Part shown: positions 47,006 to 57,012 of the stretch, piece after piece
Layout of the letters: every line of letters starts with the position of its first letter
Position numbering within the stretch: position 1 is the stretch's first letter
Assembly: GCF_024748695.1 (NCBI RefSeq)
Contig: NZ_CP087176.1
Span: forward strand, 241,501-305,500
DNA length: 64,000 nt
Direction: 5' to 3'
Source of the DNA: Pseudomonas sp. B21-040
Lineage (GTDB): Bacteria; Pseudomonadota; Gammaproteobacteria; Pseudomonadales; Pseudomonadaceae
The notes under the pieces: model-generated
What the model saw: the letters and a program-made list of their open reading frames with translations, nothing else
Databases searched by the model: none
Told to the model about the DNA's origin: nothing
Program-made: the position numbers and the translations under genes

Positions 47006-47052
47006 CAAACCCCAGAAACACAAAGCCCTCGTATCTCTACGAGGGCTTTTTT
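47006..47052 (+). terminator. Terminator, left copy of a direct repeat flanking the abi locus
   Basis: CAAACCCCAGAAACACAAAG then GCCCTCG-TATCTCTA-CGAGGGC and eight Ts. It ends the tautomerase-SDR transcript. The same 47-49 nt recur at 49545-49593. Confidence 0.88.
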
Positions 47053-47065
47053 TTACTTCGGGTTT

Positions 47066-47528
47066 TTATTCCAGGTGCCATTGCGGTTGACGTTTCCAAT
47101 CGCCAGGAAAGCCCATCAGGCTTAAATTCGTTGATTCCAGATGCTCCATGATTTCTGCGAGACGAGGTTTCCACCGGCTGTCTGGACTGATCAAATCGGT
47201 TAGATACGCGAGGATCGTCAATACGATATAAAGCCGCTGTTTGGGCTGAGGTCTGCTGGCAGCTGCGTTTGGGATATTCCACTCTTTGGGTAGCGAGGGC
47301 CGAATTGAGAGTTCTCTGTTCCATAACCGCGAGTGGTGGGCGCAACAGTTTCGTATGAAGGTCAGGGTGTGGAGCCACGAAGCCAAAACATCGAACGGCA
47401 GACCGAATCTGGCGGCAATAGCTTTCTTGTCGGCACTTCTGCCTATGGCATTGAATAGGGTGGATACCGTACCGAGGCTGAGTTCTTCAAGAATGGCCCA
47501 TGCGGGCGGCAGTTCGGGAAAGGCATAG
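47066..47528 (-). pseudogene. Abi-family protein, 3' part (split by IS)
   Basis: Downstream half of an Abi_2/AbiD-F-type gene. Joining it to 48785-49311 after removing the IS and one TAG copy gives one uninterrupted frame (...YFRYYGATYAFPELPPAW...). This part carries RNCCAHHSRLWNR, which contains the HEPN RNxxxH motif (RNCCAH) of abortive-infection RNases. It ends at 47066. Confidence 0.85.
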
Positions 47529-47536
47529 TGCAGTGG

Positions 47537-48379
47537 TCAATTAATTCCGGACACCTCGATAGGTGGTTTCGACGCCATTGCCCGTTCGTAAACGGTCGGT
47601 GGCAGATATCCCAGTTTTGAGTGCAGCCGCTCGTTGTTGTAATACCCAACGATGTATTCAGTGATGTCACGTATCGCTTCGGCGTGGTTGGCGTAATCGC
47701 GCCGCCATACCCGCTCCATTTTCAAACTCAGGAAGAAGCGCTCCATCACTGAGTTGTCCCAACAGTTACCTTTACGGCTCATGCTTTGCTGCATGTTATT
47801 TCTTGTCAGCAGCGCCCTGTAGCTCGCGCTGGCGTACTGGCTACCGCGATCCGAGTGAGCGATCAGACCAAGTGGCGGTTGACGCTGAGCAACTGCCAGT
47901 TGCATGGCACTACACACCAGCTCGGCAGGCATGTTCGGGGCCATGGACCAACCCACGATCTTGCGTGAGAACAAGTCCAGTACCACGGCCAGGTACAGCC
48001 AGCCGCTACGGGTCCGGATATAGGTAATGTCCGCCACCCAAGCCTTGTTCACCGCCGCGGGTTCGAATTGACGATTCAACACATTTTCAGCGATCGGCAG
48101 GTCGTGGTTGCTATCGGTCGTGTGCACAAACTTGCGCTTCCAGGCCGAACGCAGACCGTTGGCGCGCATCAAGCGACGAATTTTATAAACGCCTATTTCC
48201 ATACCCTTAGCGCGCAACGCTTTACGCAACGGGCGACTGCCATAGCTGCCGCCACTCGCAGCAAACGACGCCTTGAGTTGCACAGTCACGGGACAAATCG
48301 AGGCTGGCGCTCCAGCACGCTTGTTGGCCTCGTAGAAACCGGATCGGCTGATACCCAGCAGCCGACAGACATACGCCAC
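47537..48379 (-). CDS. IS3-family transposase OrfB (DDE integrase)
   Basis: 280 residues from the first ATG, but the frame is open back to the A7 slip site at 48454-48460, so the active product is probably an OrfAB fusion. rve catalytic residues: Asp in AWVADITYI, Asp in AHSDRGSQY and Glu in NCWDNSVMERFF. Uninterrupted, so the element is probably active. Confidence 0.93.
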   Translation of the reverse strand: MAYVCRLLGISRSGFYEANKRAGAPASICPVTVQLKASFAASGGSYGSRPLRKALRAKGMEIGVYKIRRLMRANGLRSAWKRKFVHTTDSNHDLPIAENVLNRQFEPAAVNKAWVADITYIRTRSGWLYLAVVLDLFSRKIVGWSMAPNMPAELVCSAMQLAVAQRQPPLGLIAHSDRGSQYASASYRALLTRNNMQQSMSRKGNCWDNSVMERFFLSLKMERVWRRDYANHAEAIRDITEYIVGYYNNERLHSKLGYLPPTVYERAMASKPPIEVSGIN

Positions 48380-48420
48380 CGAATAAGCCTTCTGTTGCAG
48401 CTGACGAACCAGGCGATACG

Positions 48421-48747
<327 letters not shown>

Positions 48748-48781
48748 CTATCGAGGTGTCCGGGGAAATTAGACCACTACA

Positions 48782-49311
48782 TAGGTCGCACCGTAGTATC
48801 GAAAATAGTTATCACGCATGCGGTTTTCGATTCTCTGCTGCTGAAGGCCGTCGTCCTGTCGCCCTTTCTTGATACGGTCCGTTTCACGTTCGAATTTATT
48901 TCGCTCTTTGCTCAATTGGTCCCGAAGGGGGCGTAAGAGTTCGGTGTGCGAATAGGACGAGGAGAACACCGAGGCATCGGCGATCCAGTCAGACCCATAC
49001 TTGGGGCACATGTGGCTGCTGATGCTTGCTCGTATCGCGACCTCGACCCTCTCGATGGCGTCCATGGTTATGCGCCGCAACGCCCCATCGAATCGGTAGA
49101 TGTCGACTACGGCTTTCAGAGTGCTACCGGGTTTGAAGGTATGTTCTGGCCCTTGCTCTTGGAAGGGGCGCATATAGGGGCTCAGGCGAAACAGCGTGAC
49201 CACTTCGAGAAAGCGCATGGCCCGGTCGTTGTTTGCGACTTGCAGGCCTCGTTGCTTTAGCAGTTCCAATTGCTGTTCTACGCTGAGGGCCGGTTTGTCG
49301 AAGGACCTCAT
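48782..49311 (-). pseudogene. Abi-family protein, 5' part (split by IS)
   Basis: ATG 49309-49311 with GGAG upstream. MRSFDKPALSVEQQLELLKQRGL, then VTLFRLSPYMRPFQEQGPEHTF and VVDIYRFDGALRRITMDAIERVEVAIRAS match the start of Abi_2 (AbiD/AbiF) proteins. The frame is lost at the IS edge (48781). Before insertion the gene coded for about 330 residues (49311-48785 plus 47528-47066). Confidence 0.87.
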
Positions 49312-49544
49312 GTAGCTTTTCTCCAGGCAAAAAAAACCCGCACGATTTGAGCTTGCTGACTGGGTCAACCTAGGCTTGGCGGGTGTGTTGGGGTGCATTA
49401 TAGGTAGGTGTGAGACCCCGTCAACGTTGCACTGACGCGAATTTGTAACGATTAGGTGTGCGGGCAATGTTTGGTCTGGCGCTGGAGGTAAGGTTTTGTT
49501 GGCTTCTATAGAAGCCAATGTGTTGGCGTCCCGGGGACTGTCTC

Positions 49545-49593
49545 CAAACCCCAGAAACAACAAAGCCCTCATATTTCTACGAGGGCTTTTTTT
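49545..49593 (+). terminator. Terminator, right copy of the direct repeat flanking the abi locus
   Basis: CAAACCCCAGAAACAACAAAG then GCCCTC-ATATTTCTAC-GAGGGC and T7. It differs from 47006-47052 by a few bases plus two extra As/Cs. No gene is seen upstream of it on the plus strand. Confidence 0.82.
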
Positions 49594-49612
49594 ATGTTGC
49601 CCGCAACATTCG

Positions 49613-49825
49613 CTACAGACAAGAAAGCTCCACATCTTCGTCGTCGGGGACTTCGTCCGTAACAATCACTCGTGCGTGCGCGCTGTGCTCTTCCTCCATG
49701 CGCAACCCGAAGTAGCGGGTATCGTTGGCGTCCCAAAATGCCTCTATCTGCGCCATGGGTGCATGTTCCAGCAGCACCTCGGCGCTGTGCTCCAAGATGA
49801 TCGAGTAACGTCGTTCGGTGTTCAT
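49613..49825 (-). CDS. Small hypothetical protein
   Basis: 70 residues from ATG 49823-49825 (MNTERRYSIILEHSAEVLLEHAP); no strong ribosome site. The acidic C-terminus (DEVPDDEDVELSCL) and short length fit a small regulatory or antitoxin-like protein, but no domain is recognised. Alternative starts lie upstream. Confidence 0.45.
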   Translation of the reverse strand: MNTERRYSIILEHSAEVLLEHAPMAQIEAFWDANDTRYFGLRMEEEHSAHARVIVTDEVPDDEDVELSCL

Positions 49826-50034
49826 TACAAAGGGGCTCGCAACGGCGGAGTGAAGTGGCAGATTGTGCATAAGCACTGCTGCCATTATGCCGCCTCACTG
49901 ATTTTCGACCGTAACCGCTCATCGTTTCGGGGAGGTATGTAGATGCGCGGTACCAGAATGGGATGCGTCGACTCGCGTCTTTGATGAATATGACCATCCT
50001 TCAGCGAGACGGGCGAGCGTAAGACCCATAAACG

Positions 50035-50065
50035 AAAAAGGCCCACCTTTCGGTGAGCCTTTTTC
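50035..50065. terminator. Terminator at the island edge
   Basis: AAAAAGGCCCACC-TTTC-GGTGAGCCTTTTT: symmetrical stem with A and T tracts, so it can work both ways. Confidence 0.8.
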
Positions 50066-50073
50066 GATATTGC

Positions 50074-50099
50074 GTATGGTGCGGCACCAGGAATCGAAC
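50074..50099. other. Island attachment site, distal copy (attL-like)
   Basis: GTATGGTGCGGCACCAGGAA plus TCGAAC, a near copy of the 3' end of tRNA-Thr (60637-60663: one C missing and one G to A). The rest of the tRNA is not present. With the integrase next to the tRNA it defines an island of about 10.6 kb. Confidence 0.8.
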
Positions 50100-50352
50100 T
50101 AATCCGTAATCTATTGATTTTTATTTTAATTTCTATAAAGCTGCGTTCTTCTACCTCTAAAACTACCTCAAGACTTGCGCTCTCTTGTTGATAGCGTGAC
50201 GCAGGTGGTTTCCCGGACGGTTACAGCCGTATCGCCGCGATCGCTCCAGTTATCACCCTTGGAGTCGGTGGATTGTGGTGGCTGGTGCTGGGCATGAATC
50301 TCATGAGTTTTATGGCGATGTTTTCGTAAAGTCCCTGTTTTGCTATTTATGA

Positions 50353-53300
50353 TCATGGACGCTCCGCGGCTTTAAGCCAGTCATTCATGCCATCGACACC
50401 CAAAGTCAGCAGCGAATCCTGCATCGCTACCACCCGCTGTAGCATGGCACTACCGTCTGACTCCTCCTGTTCTTCAGCCTGCGCGAAAAGGCGTGTTAGC
50501 AGTTGCGTGAGGTTGTTTTCATGGTCGTATAGATAGGGTTTTGTTTGCCGAACAAAATCAAGGTAAATCTCGGTTGCTTCTAATGCATACATTGGATCGT
50601 GATGTGACATAGCGTTCAGCCATGCATCGAAGCCATAGATGTCGTTTCGTGCAGAATCACTTTCTGTTCCTAGCAAGAACAAGCAGCGCCGAATTAACTC
50701 AATGGGTATAGCAACCAGCGGTGTTGCCTCCTGGAAGAGGTTGCGGAATTTTTGGGCAACTGCAACAGCATAATGATTTTCTGCATCCAAGCCGGCCTCA
50801 AGACCGGCGAGACACTGTTCCCGGTGCTGCTGAATGTTGTCGCTGTGAGTCCAAACGCTCGCTGCACCGTGCCACGCTTCGACGGTTTCCCCAGCGTCGA
50901 GTCCTGCGAGAAGGGTAGAAAACTCCAATCTCTTCGAAAGAGATGCCAGTGCAGATATACGCCCCCAAGTCTCAAAATCCTTTTTGCTGCCTTCGCGATA
51001 AAGGCGTGCTAGCCACAAAGCGACAATTTCGAACTTTTGGTGGTAAGCGTAATACAGGCTAGATTCGGCTATTGGCCAAAGTCCGGGGGATATCTCCTGC
51101 ATGGCAAGGCCAAACAGCTCCCAGCCAAGTTCTGGGTGATGGCTTTGCAAATAGGGCATGCGCCGCAGCAATAGGGCGCGAATAGCTGGGTGCGGGTCTG
51201 CGGCAAATATGCGCAGCACGTTCGGTAGCAATTGGGGCCACGGTACGCCGTTCTTTTCAAGTTGATTGGCCACGATCATCAAGGCTTCCGCTGCGTTACC
51301 TTTGGCCATATTGATGCCCGCTGTGACCAAATCAACGGAATCCCCTGAGATGGAGCTCTCCTCCTGTAGTGTAGAAAAATCCGCAGCCAAGGACACTAGC
51401 CGCGTAGCGTCCTGTGACAGTTCAACTACGTGCGCACAGCTCTGTATTGCTTTAGATGCGACGCGGTTGTGGTGCCAATGACTCGGATGCGTTTCCAGCT
51501 CATTCAGGATTTGCTGCGCCAGCGCTGCAGCATTGGGCTCATCTTTGGGTGACCAAGTGCCATTTACCTGCAAGTTGCCGTAGCGGTGAGCCAGGTAGGT
51601 CGCAATGCCCTCCATGAGGTCGTTTCGAAAGCGGTCCGAGATCCGCTCCCAGTTGGCTGATAAAAGACTCATAAAACGGGTGGGGTGGCGCGAAGCCGCC
51701 TCACGCAATTGTGAGCCAACCTCTCTCTCACCCCCCATCAGAAAGTCATCAAAAGGGCTTCTGACATGCGCTTTGTAGTGATTCAGTAGGTCCAGCACGG
51801 AGTCATCGCTTGCACCAAGAAACACTTCGAAAGAAAACGGTGCGCTAACCATTCCTCCTCGCATGTGAATGTCCGGCTGGCGAAGCAGAGGCCATATTTC
51901 TTTTTCGCATTCGTCCAATACAGCCTGTGCATCGGCTGAACGCAGATGGCAGGGGATGGTAAGAATTAGTTGCGCTTGATCTCGTAGCGCCCATGCATGG
52001 TGCTTCGGGTCAGTTGTAGTTTCCCAGTGAAGGGTTAAAACGGTCGAATGTATTGCGTCTTGCGTAGCCGAATCAAGGTGCAGAAAAGTGGTTTGTATCA
52101 GCGTGCCGAGTTCATACGACAAAGAGGATTCGAGCAGTTTTTTGTTGCAAAGCATACGGCCAATCACATCCAGATTTGCGGCTGGTGCTGCCATGCACGC
52201 GAGGATGGCGAAATAGCGTAATGCGCCTTCTGTGCTGAAGCACAGACGTTCGCTGTTGCTTTGCCACCAATTCGATTGAGTGTTTGCGTGATGCACGATG
52301 GCGGTTTCAACGGCATCCAGCAGTATGCGTTCACTTTCAAGGTGCCGGTGGTCGGTCTGGGTATGTGCGTCGTTGTATGACGTTTGGTGCAGGAAACCGC
52401 TCCAAAAGTTTTTAGGAGCCTCACCATAGCTTGAGTTCTTGATTTGGCTCCATCGCTCAATCGATGCTATAGCCAGGTCAAGCAATGCCGTGGACTTTCG
52501 CATTCGATCTGCAAGAAAACTGTTATTGCTTGTCCCAAAGTCATGCGGTTGACAGTGCAGTTTTTTGCCAAAGCTATAGGCGAGCACATCATCATCGGTG
52601 ACTTCGTCAGCGACATAGCGCCATAGAACCGTATCGTCCATACCTCCATCGTTTACGCAGCGTGCGAGTGCACGCCCAAGAAAGCTGTGTTCTTGCCTCG
52701 GTAACTTAAGCAATTCGACAAGCAAAGGCACAAGCACCGCCGAATGGTCTGCATGGACTTGCGTGATCGCATGTGCAATAGAATTTGTCAGCTGGGTATT
52801 GTCCACCCCATCCAGCGCCAGCATTTCGGTCCAAAATGCGAACACCCCTACAGCATCGTCATTTTTCCATTGAGACACCCGGTGCACATGCATCGTTAAC
52901 CCGTCAACATCGCGGGTATCTCTCAAAAAAGGTACTAGATGCTTCATCCAAAAGTGATGCCATTCCACCCGAACCGCCAGGGTGTAGATCACCTGAAACA
53001 CATCACGATGCTGGTTGCGCAGGTCGCGTATTAAAAGCCAGTCGTCATCGTGTGGAGGCTGTTCTGAAAAGGTTTCCGCCACAAGACGGCGAATGTGGAA
53101 GGCGTTGTTGCCTGTCAAAACAGTACGCAACTGCTTTCGGAATTCGCGCCGATCTCCGGTTGCCAGCTGCGTGACAAAGCTACGAATGCTGGGGCGCACA
53201 AAAGGCACAGGCGGTAAACGTTGTATGAATGCGTTCAAAGTCACAGCTTGGCGCACCGCGCCGCTGATCACCAACACGTCGAGCAGGGTTTGGTGTCCGA

Positions 53301-54927
53301 ATGTCAGCTGCCCATCTTGCGTCTCATGCAGCACCTTATTACTGAGAAGCGCACGTTCAATATCTTGTGAGGCGGTGAATCGCTGACGTGGCACTGCAAG
53401 ACTGCGCAACTTTAGCATTTCAGCAGCGATGGCTTCGATGGCTTGCATGGCGGCATGGCCCAGTGTGCTATTAGCCTGCACGATCGTGGCAAGGTAGCGC
53501 TGTGCCAGCGCTTGGCTGGTCACTACATTGAAGCTACCTCCTTGCTGCGCTAATTCAACAAACAAGGCCAATTCACGTGGATTACAAATTAATTCGCGCG
53601 TGGTCGCATCGATGGTCGATGCGTCAATGCTGAGTTTTGCGAGCAGCGGCGCTATCTCGGTATCCCATTCCAATGGCTGGCAAGTGATTTTTTTACCCCA
53701 ACTGCGCTGGGCAATACGTCGATCGTAATGACAGTCAAAATCGCGACAGGCAGTGACGACGGTAATATTGGGGACCAGCAGCAGACGATCAATTTGGGCA
53801 AGGAAGTACGTAAGTACGCTGTGTTCACGGGCAATGGAAAGTACATCTAACGAGTCGATCATCACGACTACGTGCCCATCCTCCGCCATGCGTGCCGCTT
53901 CTTCTACCCATTGTTCAGACAGGCCTAGGGCTTGACGGTCTTGCGCAGTGACGATGTCGGCGAACTCGCGCGATTGAATGAACAGCGGCAGCAGGTCAGT
54001 GCGGGTTTTGGCAAGTTGCTCCAGTGCTTCTTGCACTGCCAGCATCACGCAGGTCTTGCCGGAGCCTGGCAAGCCAGTGAGCAAGATAGAGCCATGTTTG
54101 GCTTCAATGGCTTCGATGAGCTCGTTGACGGATGGATTCGAAATGCTTTCACTGCCAATATCTCGGCGCCATGACCGGCCAATGGCAGAAGTGCTTTTGA
54201 ATGAAGTACGAACCTTTACCATGTCCATGGGAGGGGTCAGCATTGAGCCTGCTTTGTCCAGCAAGTCTGTCAGGTTGTCCTTTGTCAATCGATGTTGCGT
54301 CGCGCTACTTTCGCCGTGGCCGCGAATGCGCATTCCGAGGTAGTCAAGGCGTGTCCATAGAGTGTTGTAAGCCGCTGAACCGTTGCTTACCAGCCGCCAC
54401 AAACGTTCGCGCAGAAATGCCTCCATGCGATCCAGTTCTGGACTGATTTCAAACGTCGTGCGTTGTAGGAACTGGTAGGTCGAAAGATTTGACGCCTGTT
54501 CGACAAGCAGATTTCCTAGTTCGGTATCTGACTCTTGAAGGGCCTTGCCCAGATTGGTTTGGTAGGTCGCTTCATCGGCATAGTTGGTGCTGTATTCCCG
54601 CAATCTTGAGAGATCACCAAACGCGCTGCGCGAATAGAAGCGAATTTCCGCTGTCGGGTCGCTGGTCAACAAGCTGATTGCCTTGCGCAATTCGTCGGCG
54701 AGGTCGGCGGTAGACCAGGCCTTATGCAGCGTCTGGTTTTTTTTGCATTGGCAGTAAATTTTGGTGCCATCTACTTTGCCGATCACCACATCGTCCACTG
54801 ACCAGCTTACGGAATCTACTTCAAGCCACTGGTAACCAGGATCCGAAAGAATGCTCAACGCCCAGTCAAAGGCAACCAGCGTTTGGTAACCATCGCCTCG
54901 ATTGGACTGAATCCCTGCTTTGCTCAT
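50353..54927 (-). CDS. Avs-like STAND NTPase with Cap4/DUF4297-type nuclease domain
   Basis: 1524 residues; AGGA lies 8 nt before ATG. Residues 1-165 resemble Cap4/DUF4297 nucleases: RGDGYQTLVAFDWAL (8-24), Asp45-Asp46 and QCK (Gln60-x-Lys62), a PD-(D/E)xK pattern. A NACHT/STAND ATPase follows: Walker A GLPGSGKT (285-292), Walker B VVVMIDSLD (353-361) and TACRDFD (392-398). About 1000 residues of helical repeats complete it. This layout is that of Avs antiviral STAND proteins, where the C-terminus senses a phage protein (terminase or portal) and the N-terminal nuclease kills the cell. It is alone on its strand except for the recombinase pair upstream (gap 520 nt). It could be a different STAND defence family. 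Confidence 0.8.
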   Translation of the reverse strand: MSKAGIQSNRGDGYQTLVAFDWALSILSDPGYQWLEVDSVSWSVDDVVIGKVDGTKIYCQCKKNQTLHKAWSTADLADELRKAISLLTSDPTAEIRFYSRSAFGDLSRLREYSTNYADEATYQTNLGKALQESDTELGNLLVEQASNLSTYQFLQRTTFEISPELDRMEAFLRERLWRLVSNGSAAYNTLWTRLDYLGMRIRGHGESSATQHRLTKDNLTDLLDKAGSMLTPPMDMVKVRTSFKSTSAIGRSWRRDIGSESISNPSVNELIEAIEAKHGSILLTGLPGSGKTCVMLAVQEALEQLAKTRTDLLPLFIQSREFADIVTAQDRQALGLSEQWVEEAARMAEDGHVVVMIDSLDVLSIAREHSVLTYFLAQIDRLLLVPNITVVTACRDFDCHYDRRIAQRSWGKKITCQPLEWDTEIAPLLAKLSIDASTIDATTRELICNPRELALFVELAQQGGSFNVVTSQALAQRYLATIVQANSTLGHAAMQAIEAIAAEMLKLRSLAVPRQRFTASQDIERALLSNKVLHETQDGQLTFGHQTLLDVLVISGAVRQAVTLNAFIQRLPPVPFVRPSIRSFVTQLATGDRREFRKQLRTVLTGNNAFHIRRLVAETFSEQPPHDDDWLLIRDLRNQHRDVFQVIYTLAVRVEWHHFWMKHLVPFLRDTRDVDGLTMHVHRVSQWKNDDAVGVFAFWTEMLALDGVDNTQLTNSIAHAITQVHADHSAVLVPLLVELLKLPRQEHSFLGRALARCVNDGGMDDTVLWRYVADEVTDDDVLAYSFGKKLHCQPHDFGTSNNSFLADRMRKSTALLDLAIASIERWSQIKNSSYGEAPKNFWSGFLHQTSYNDAHTQTDHRHLESERILLDAVETAIVHHANTQSNWWQSNSERLCFSTEGALRYFAILACMAAPAANLDVIGRMLCNKKLLESSLSYELGTLIQTTFLHLDSATQDAIHSTVLTLHWETTTDPKHHAWALRDQAQLILTIPCHLRSADAQAVLDECEKEIWPLLRQPDIHMRGGMVSAPFSFEVFLGASDDSVLDLLNHYKAHVRSPFDDFLMGGEREVGSQLREAASRHPTRFMSLLSANWERISDRFRNDLMEGIATYLAHRYGNLQVNGTWSPKDEPNAAALAQQILNELETHPSHWHHNRVASKAIQSCAHVVELSQDATRLVSLAADFSTLQEESSISGDSVDLVTAGINMAKGNAAEALMIVANQLEKNGVPWPQLLPNVLRIFAADPHPAIRALLLRRMPYLQSHHPELGWELFGLAMQEISPGLWPIAESSLYYAYHQKFEIVALWLARLYREGSKKDFETWGRISALASLSKRLEFSTLLAGLDAGETVEAWHGAASVWTHSDNIQQHREQCLAGLEAGLDAENHYAVAVAQKFRNLFQEATPLVAIPIELIRRCLFLLGTESDSARNDIYGFDAWLNAMSHHDPMYALEATEIYLDFVRQTKPYLYDHENNLTQLLTRLFAQAEEQEESDGSAMLQRVVAMQDSLLTLGVDGMNDWLKAAERP

Positions 54928-55448
54928 TTGCTCGTCCTGTTTGACTACGACTGCCCCCCAAAGAACTATTTAGCAGCCGAGCCGTGCCGCACCTTCTTTT
55001 TCTCGGCACGATTAGCCGATGCGCCACGCGATATTCACATTTGTCTACAACGCTCTTAAAAGTGGGGGTGGCCTTTTCTCGTGCGTAGCGCCGGCTGATG
55101 GAATATCGCGTCCGATGCCACATAACGTTGTAGTTCATTGGTTGCCAAAGCGGCCTGGGGAAATGAGCCGTTATCTGGCGTAGATTGACCGTTAATATGG
55201 ATGTTGTCACAGGGCATTCTGCAGGAGCTGTCAAGCTTTAGCCAAGTAAGGCCAAGCATGAGAATTTCACGCCTTTCCAGGGCAGGTGGCTGGCCAGCAA
55301 CAGTGGGTGCTGTCACCTATCATCTTCACCGGGGAGCAAAGTGGACCATGCCGGCTTTCCGTCCTTGGCCGATCTAGCCCTGTCGCCCTTTTTGCGTGCA
55401 ATGGTCAAACCGGATGTAAACGTTGGTCAGCGCCTCTCCCGAGATCCG
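54928..55448. other. Non-coding gap upstream of the STAND gene
   Basis: About 520 nt. The first part holds the STAND promoter. A minus frame inside (54866-55234) has no ribosome site and mainly overlaps the STAND start. I see no RNA gene, repeat or recombinase fragment. Confidence 0.4.
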
Positions 55449-55745
55449 CTATAGATGCTGACCTTGGCCTACAACTTTGAAATGCCATGGCTTACCTAAG
55501 CGAATAGTGAGCAAATGCACGGTCAGCAGATAGTAATAGCGCGTGGATTCACTGCGCTGGTTCAGGTGCTGATTTAGAAACCAGTCGATATGTTTTCGCT
55601 GCCAGGTCCATGGATTATCTCGGTGCCAGCGAAAATAAATAGCCGCTTGAATGGCCTTCGCCTGACGAAGGTGACGCTTGCGGGTGGAATGCGATCCGGT
55701 CAGAACGCCCACCAGGAACAGCTTCATATCGAATGGCTTGCTCAT
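55449..55745 (-). CDS. Small protein coupled to a tyrosine recombinase
   Basis: 98 residues (MSKPFDMKLFLVGVLTGSHSTRKRHL). The ATG overlaps the stop of the recombinase by 4 nt. A region KAIQAAIYFRWHRDNPWTWQRKHIDWFLNQHL is helical and reminiscent of a SAM-like core-binding domain of recombinases, suggesting a helper of the recombinase. I do not recognise the family by name. Confidence 0.65.
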   Translation of the reverse strand: MSKPFDMKLFLVGVLTGSHSTRKRHLRQAKAIQAAIYFRWHRDNPWTWQRKHIDWFLNQHLNQRSESTRYYYLLTVHLLTIRLGKPWHFKVVGQGQHL

Positions 55746-56722
55746 GCTCGACCACCGATGTAAGCCGATACCACGTCGATACGGCCGTGCCCGAGTTCAT
55801 AGCTGATTTGTATGCGTGCCTCTCGATCAAGGCCTGGATCGAGGCGCTTGCACCTGCCACCGTTGATGGGCGCTAGGTGATGGGTGATCTGCTCATAGCG
55901 TTCGCACGCATAAGCCGCGCGCAGTTCGTGGAAGCCTTTGAGGTTGTACGTATGGAGGATGTCTCGGGCGGGGCGTACGACATGTTGCTGGAAATCGAGG
56001 TAGCTCTCGTTCGGAGCTAGTAGGTTGTGGCTACCATGCGGTAGGACCTGCTCGGCATATCTGAGCGCTTCGCGAACATGGTCATCTACGATGATCCAGC
56101 GAGGTGCTGTTGCTCCGCCGCGACCACCTTTGGTGCCGTCCTGGATGTTGATCCTCTCGAGTTGCTTGGCTTCCCGCTGTAGTCGAGGAAGGTCGGCCAA
56201 AATCGCTTCACGCAAACGCATGCCGGTGGCTCGCGCTAACTTAGCGATGGCCGCAGCGCGCGGCTGCTGATGTTCGCAAAGCTCGTCGACGATCCGCTTC
56301 ACGTATTCGCGGTCTTGGCCTTGCGGCACTAAGCGACGAACACTGGCCCGATGCATTCCCAACGCCTTGCTTGGGCTCGGCACTTTCACAGACTGATCAC
56401 CGCGAAGCGCGGCCATAGTTCTGTTCACACTGGACAATCGGTTTTGCGCAGTCGCGATGCCGATAGCTCCTTGTTCGACTTGCTGGCGCAGATGCCTGGC
56501 GTAGTCCAGCAAGGTCTGCCGAACAATTTTCCGCGCATCGTTGAACCCTGGCCCATCCTCCGAGCGACACCAGCGCACAAAGGCCAGCCAGCGATCACTG
56601 TGCGCTTGGACAGTCCCGTAATGCCCGCCGCCGAACATGTCTTTCAACGCCTGCGGCCCGGCGTAGCTCAATTGCCGGCCATAGCCAAAATTGCGCCCAT
56701 CCCGTTTACCGACCAGCGCCAT
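55742..56722 (-). CDS. Tyrosine recombinase (Integrase_1 type)
   Basis: 326 residues from ATG 56720-56722 (AGGAG upstream). Catalytic pattern of tyrosine recombinases: Arg in ATGMRLREAIL, His-x-x-Arg in FHELRAAYACERY, His in YELGHGRIDVVSAYIGG and the Tyr in SAYIGG. N-terminal SAM-like core-binding domain (RWLAFVRWCRS...). This type is found in Pseudomonas genomic islands and ICEs. It is in the same element as a separate P4-type integrase, so it may have another task (dimer resolution or capture). Confidence 0.85.
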   Translation of the reverse strand: MALVGKRDGRNFGYGRQLSYAGPQALKDMFGGGHYGTVQAHSDRWLAFVRWCRSEDGPGFNDARKIVRQTLLDYARHLRQQVEQGAIGIATAQNRLSSVNRTMAALRGDQSVKVPSPSKALGMHRASVRRLVPQGQDREYVKRIVDELCEHQQPRAAAIAKLARATGMRLREAILADLPRLQREAKQLERINIQDGTKGGRGGATAPRWIIVDDHVREALRYAEQVLPHGSHNLLAPNESYLDFQQHVVRPARDILHTYNLKGFHELRAAYACERYEQITHHLAPINGGRCKRLDPGLDREARIQISYELGHGRIDVVSAYIGGRA

Positions 56723-57012
56723 GATCAAACTCCTCTCGAAGACAAAACTTTTAAAACCTTCCCCACGTCATCCCGCCATGGATGTTGAGTGTTATCAGGG
56801 ATCAAGGCCCCTGCGACCTGTGAGGGTTGTCCACTAACGCGGGACTGGCGGCTCTTTACGACCGGGAGCTTGGGCATCTCATGATCTGGCCTCCTGAACA
56901 CTTCCGAGGAAGTGGGCGGGTGGGGGCTGCATAGGCTGACGAAACCAACGCCGCGAGATCCTGAGTCAGGTGAGGGCAGTGAAGCGATGACCGGGGCATG
57001 CCTGACTGTCAG

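Larger units (their letters stand above)
49826..50352. other. Gap at the left edge of the tRNA-Thr island
   Basis: Holds a terminator (50035-50065) and the attL-like tRNA fragment (50074-50099); inside the island an AT-rich stretch (50100-50165) and a short downstream frame (50168-50356, minus) whose ATG overlaps the stop of the large STAND gene by 4 nt. No other convincing gene. Confidence 0.45.

Noticed and set aside
49520..49545. GGCGTCCCGGGGAC stretch as a tRNA fragment beside the abi repeat
   Set aside because: Only the end looks tRNA-like; no T-arm or anticodon arm can be formed.
50200..50330. Hydrophobic 42-residue plus-strand stretch ending ...LVLGMNLMSFMAMFS
   Set aside because: No start codon or ribosome site; the frame is closed by a stop just upstream. 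At most a fragment of a membrane-protein gene.
54866..55234. A 122-codon minus-strand frame in the gap upstream of the STAND gene
   Set aside because: Overlaps the STAND start region, no ribosome site, no family.
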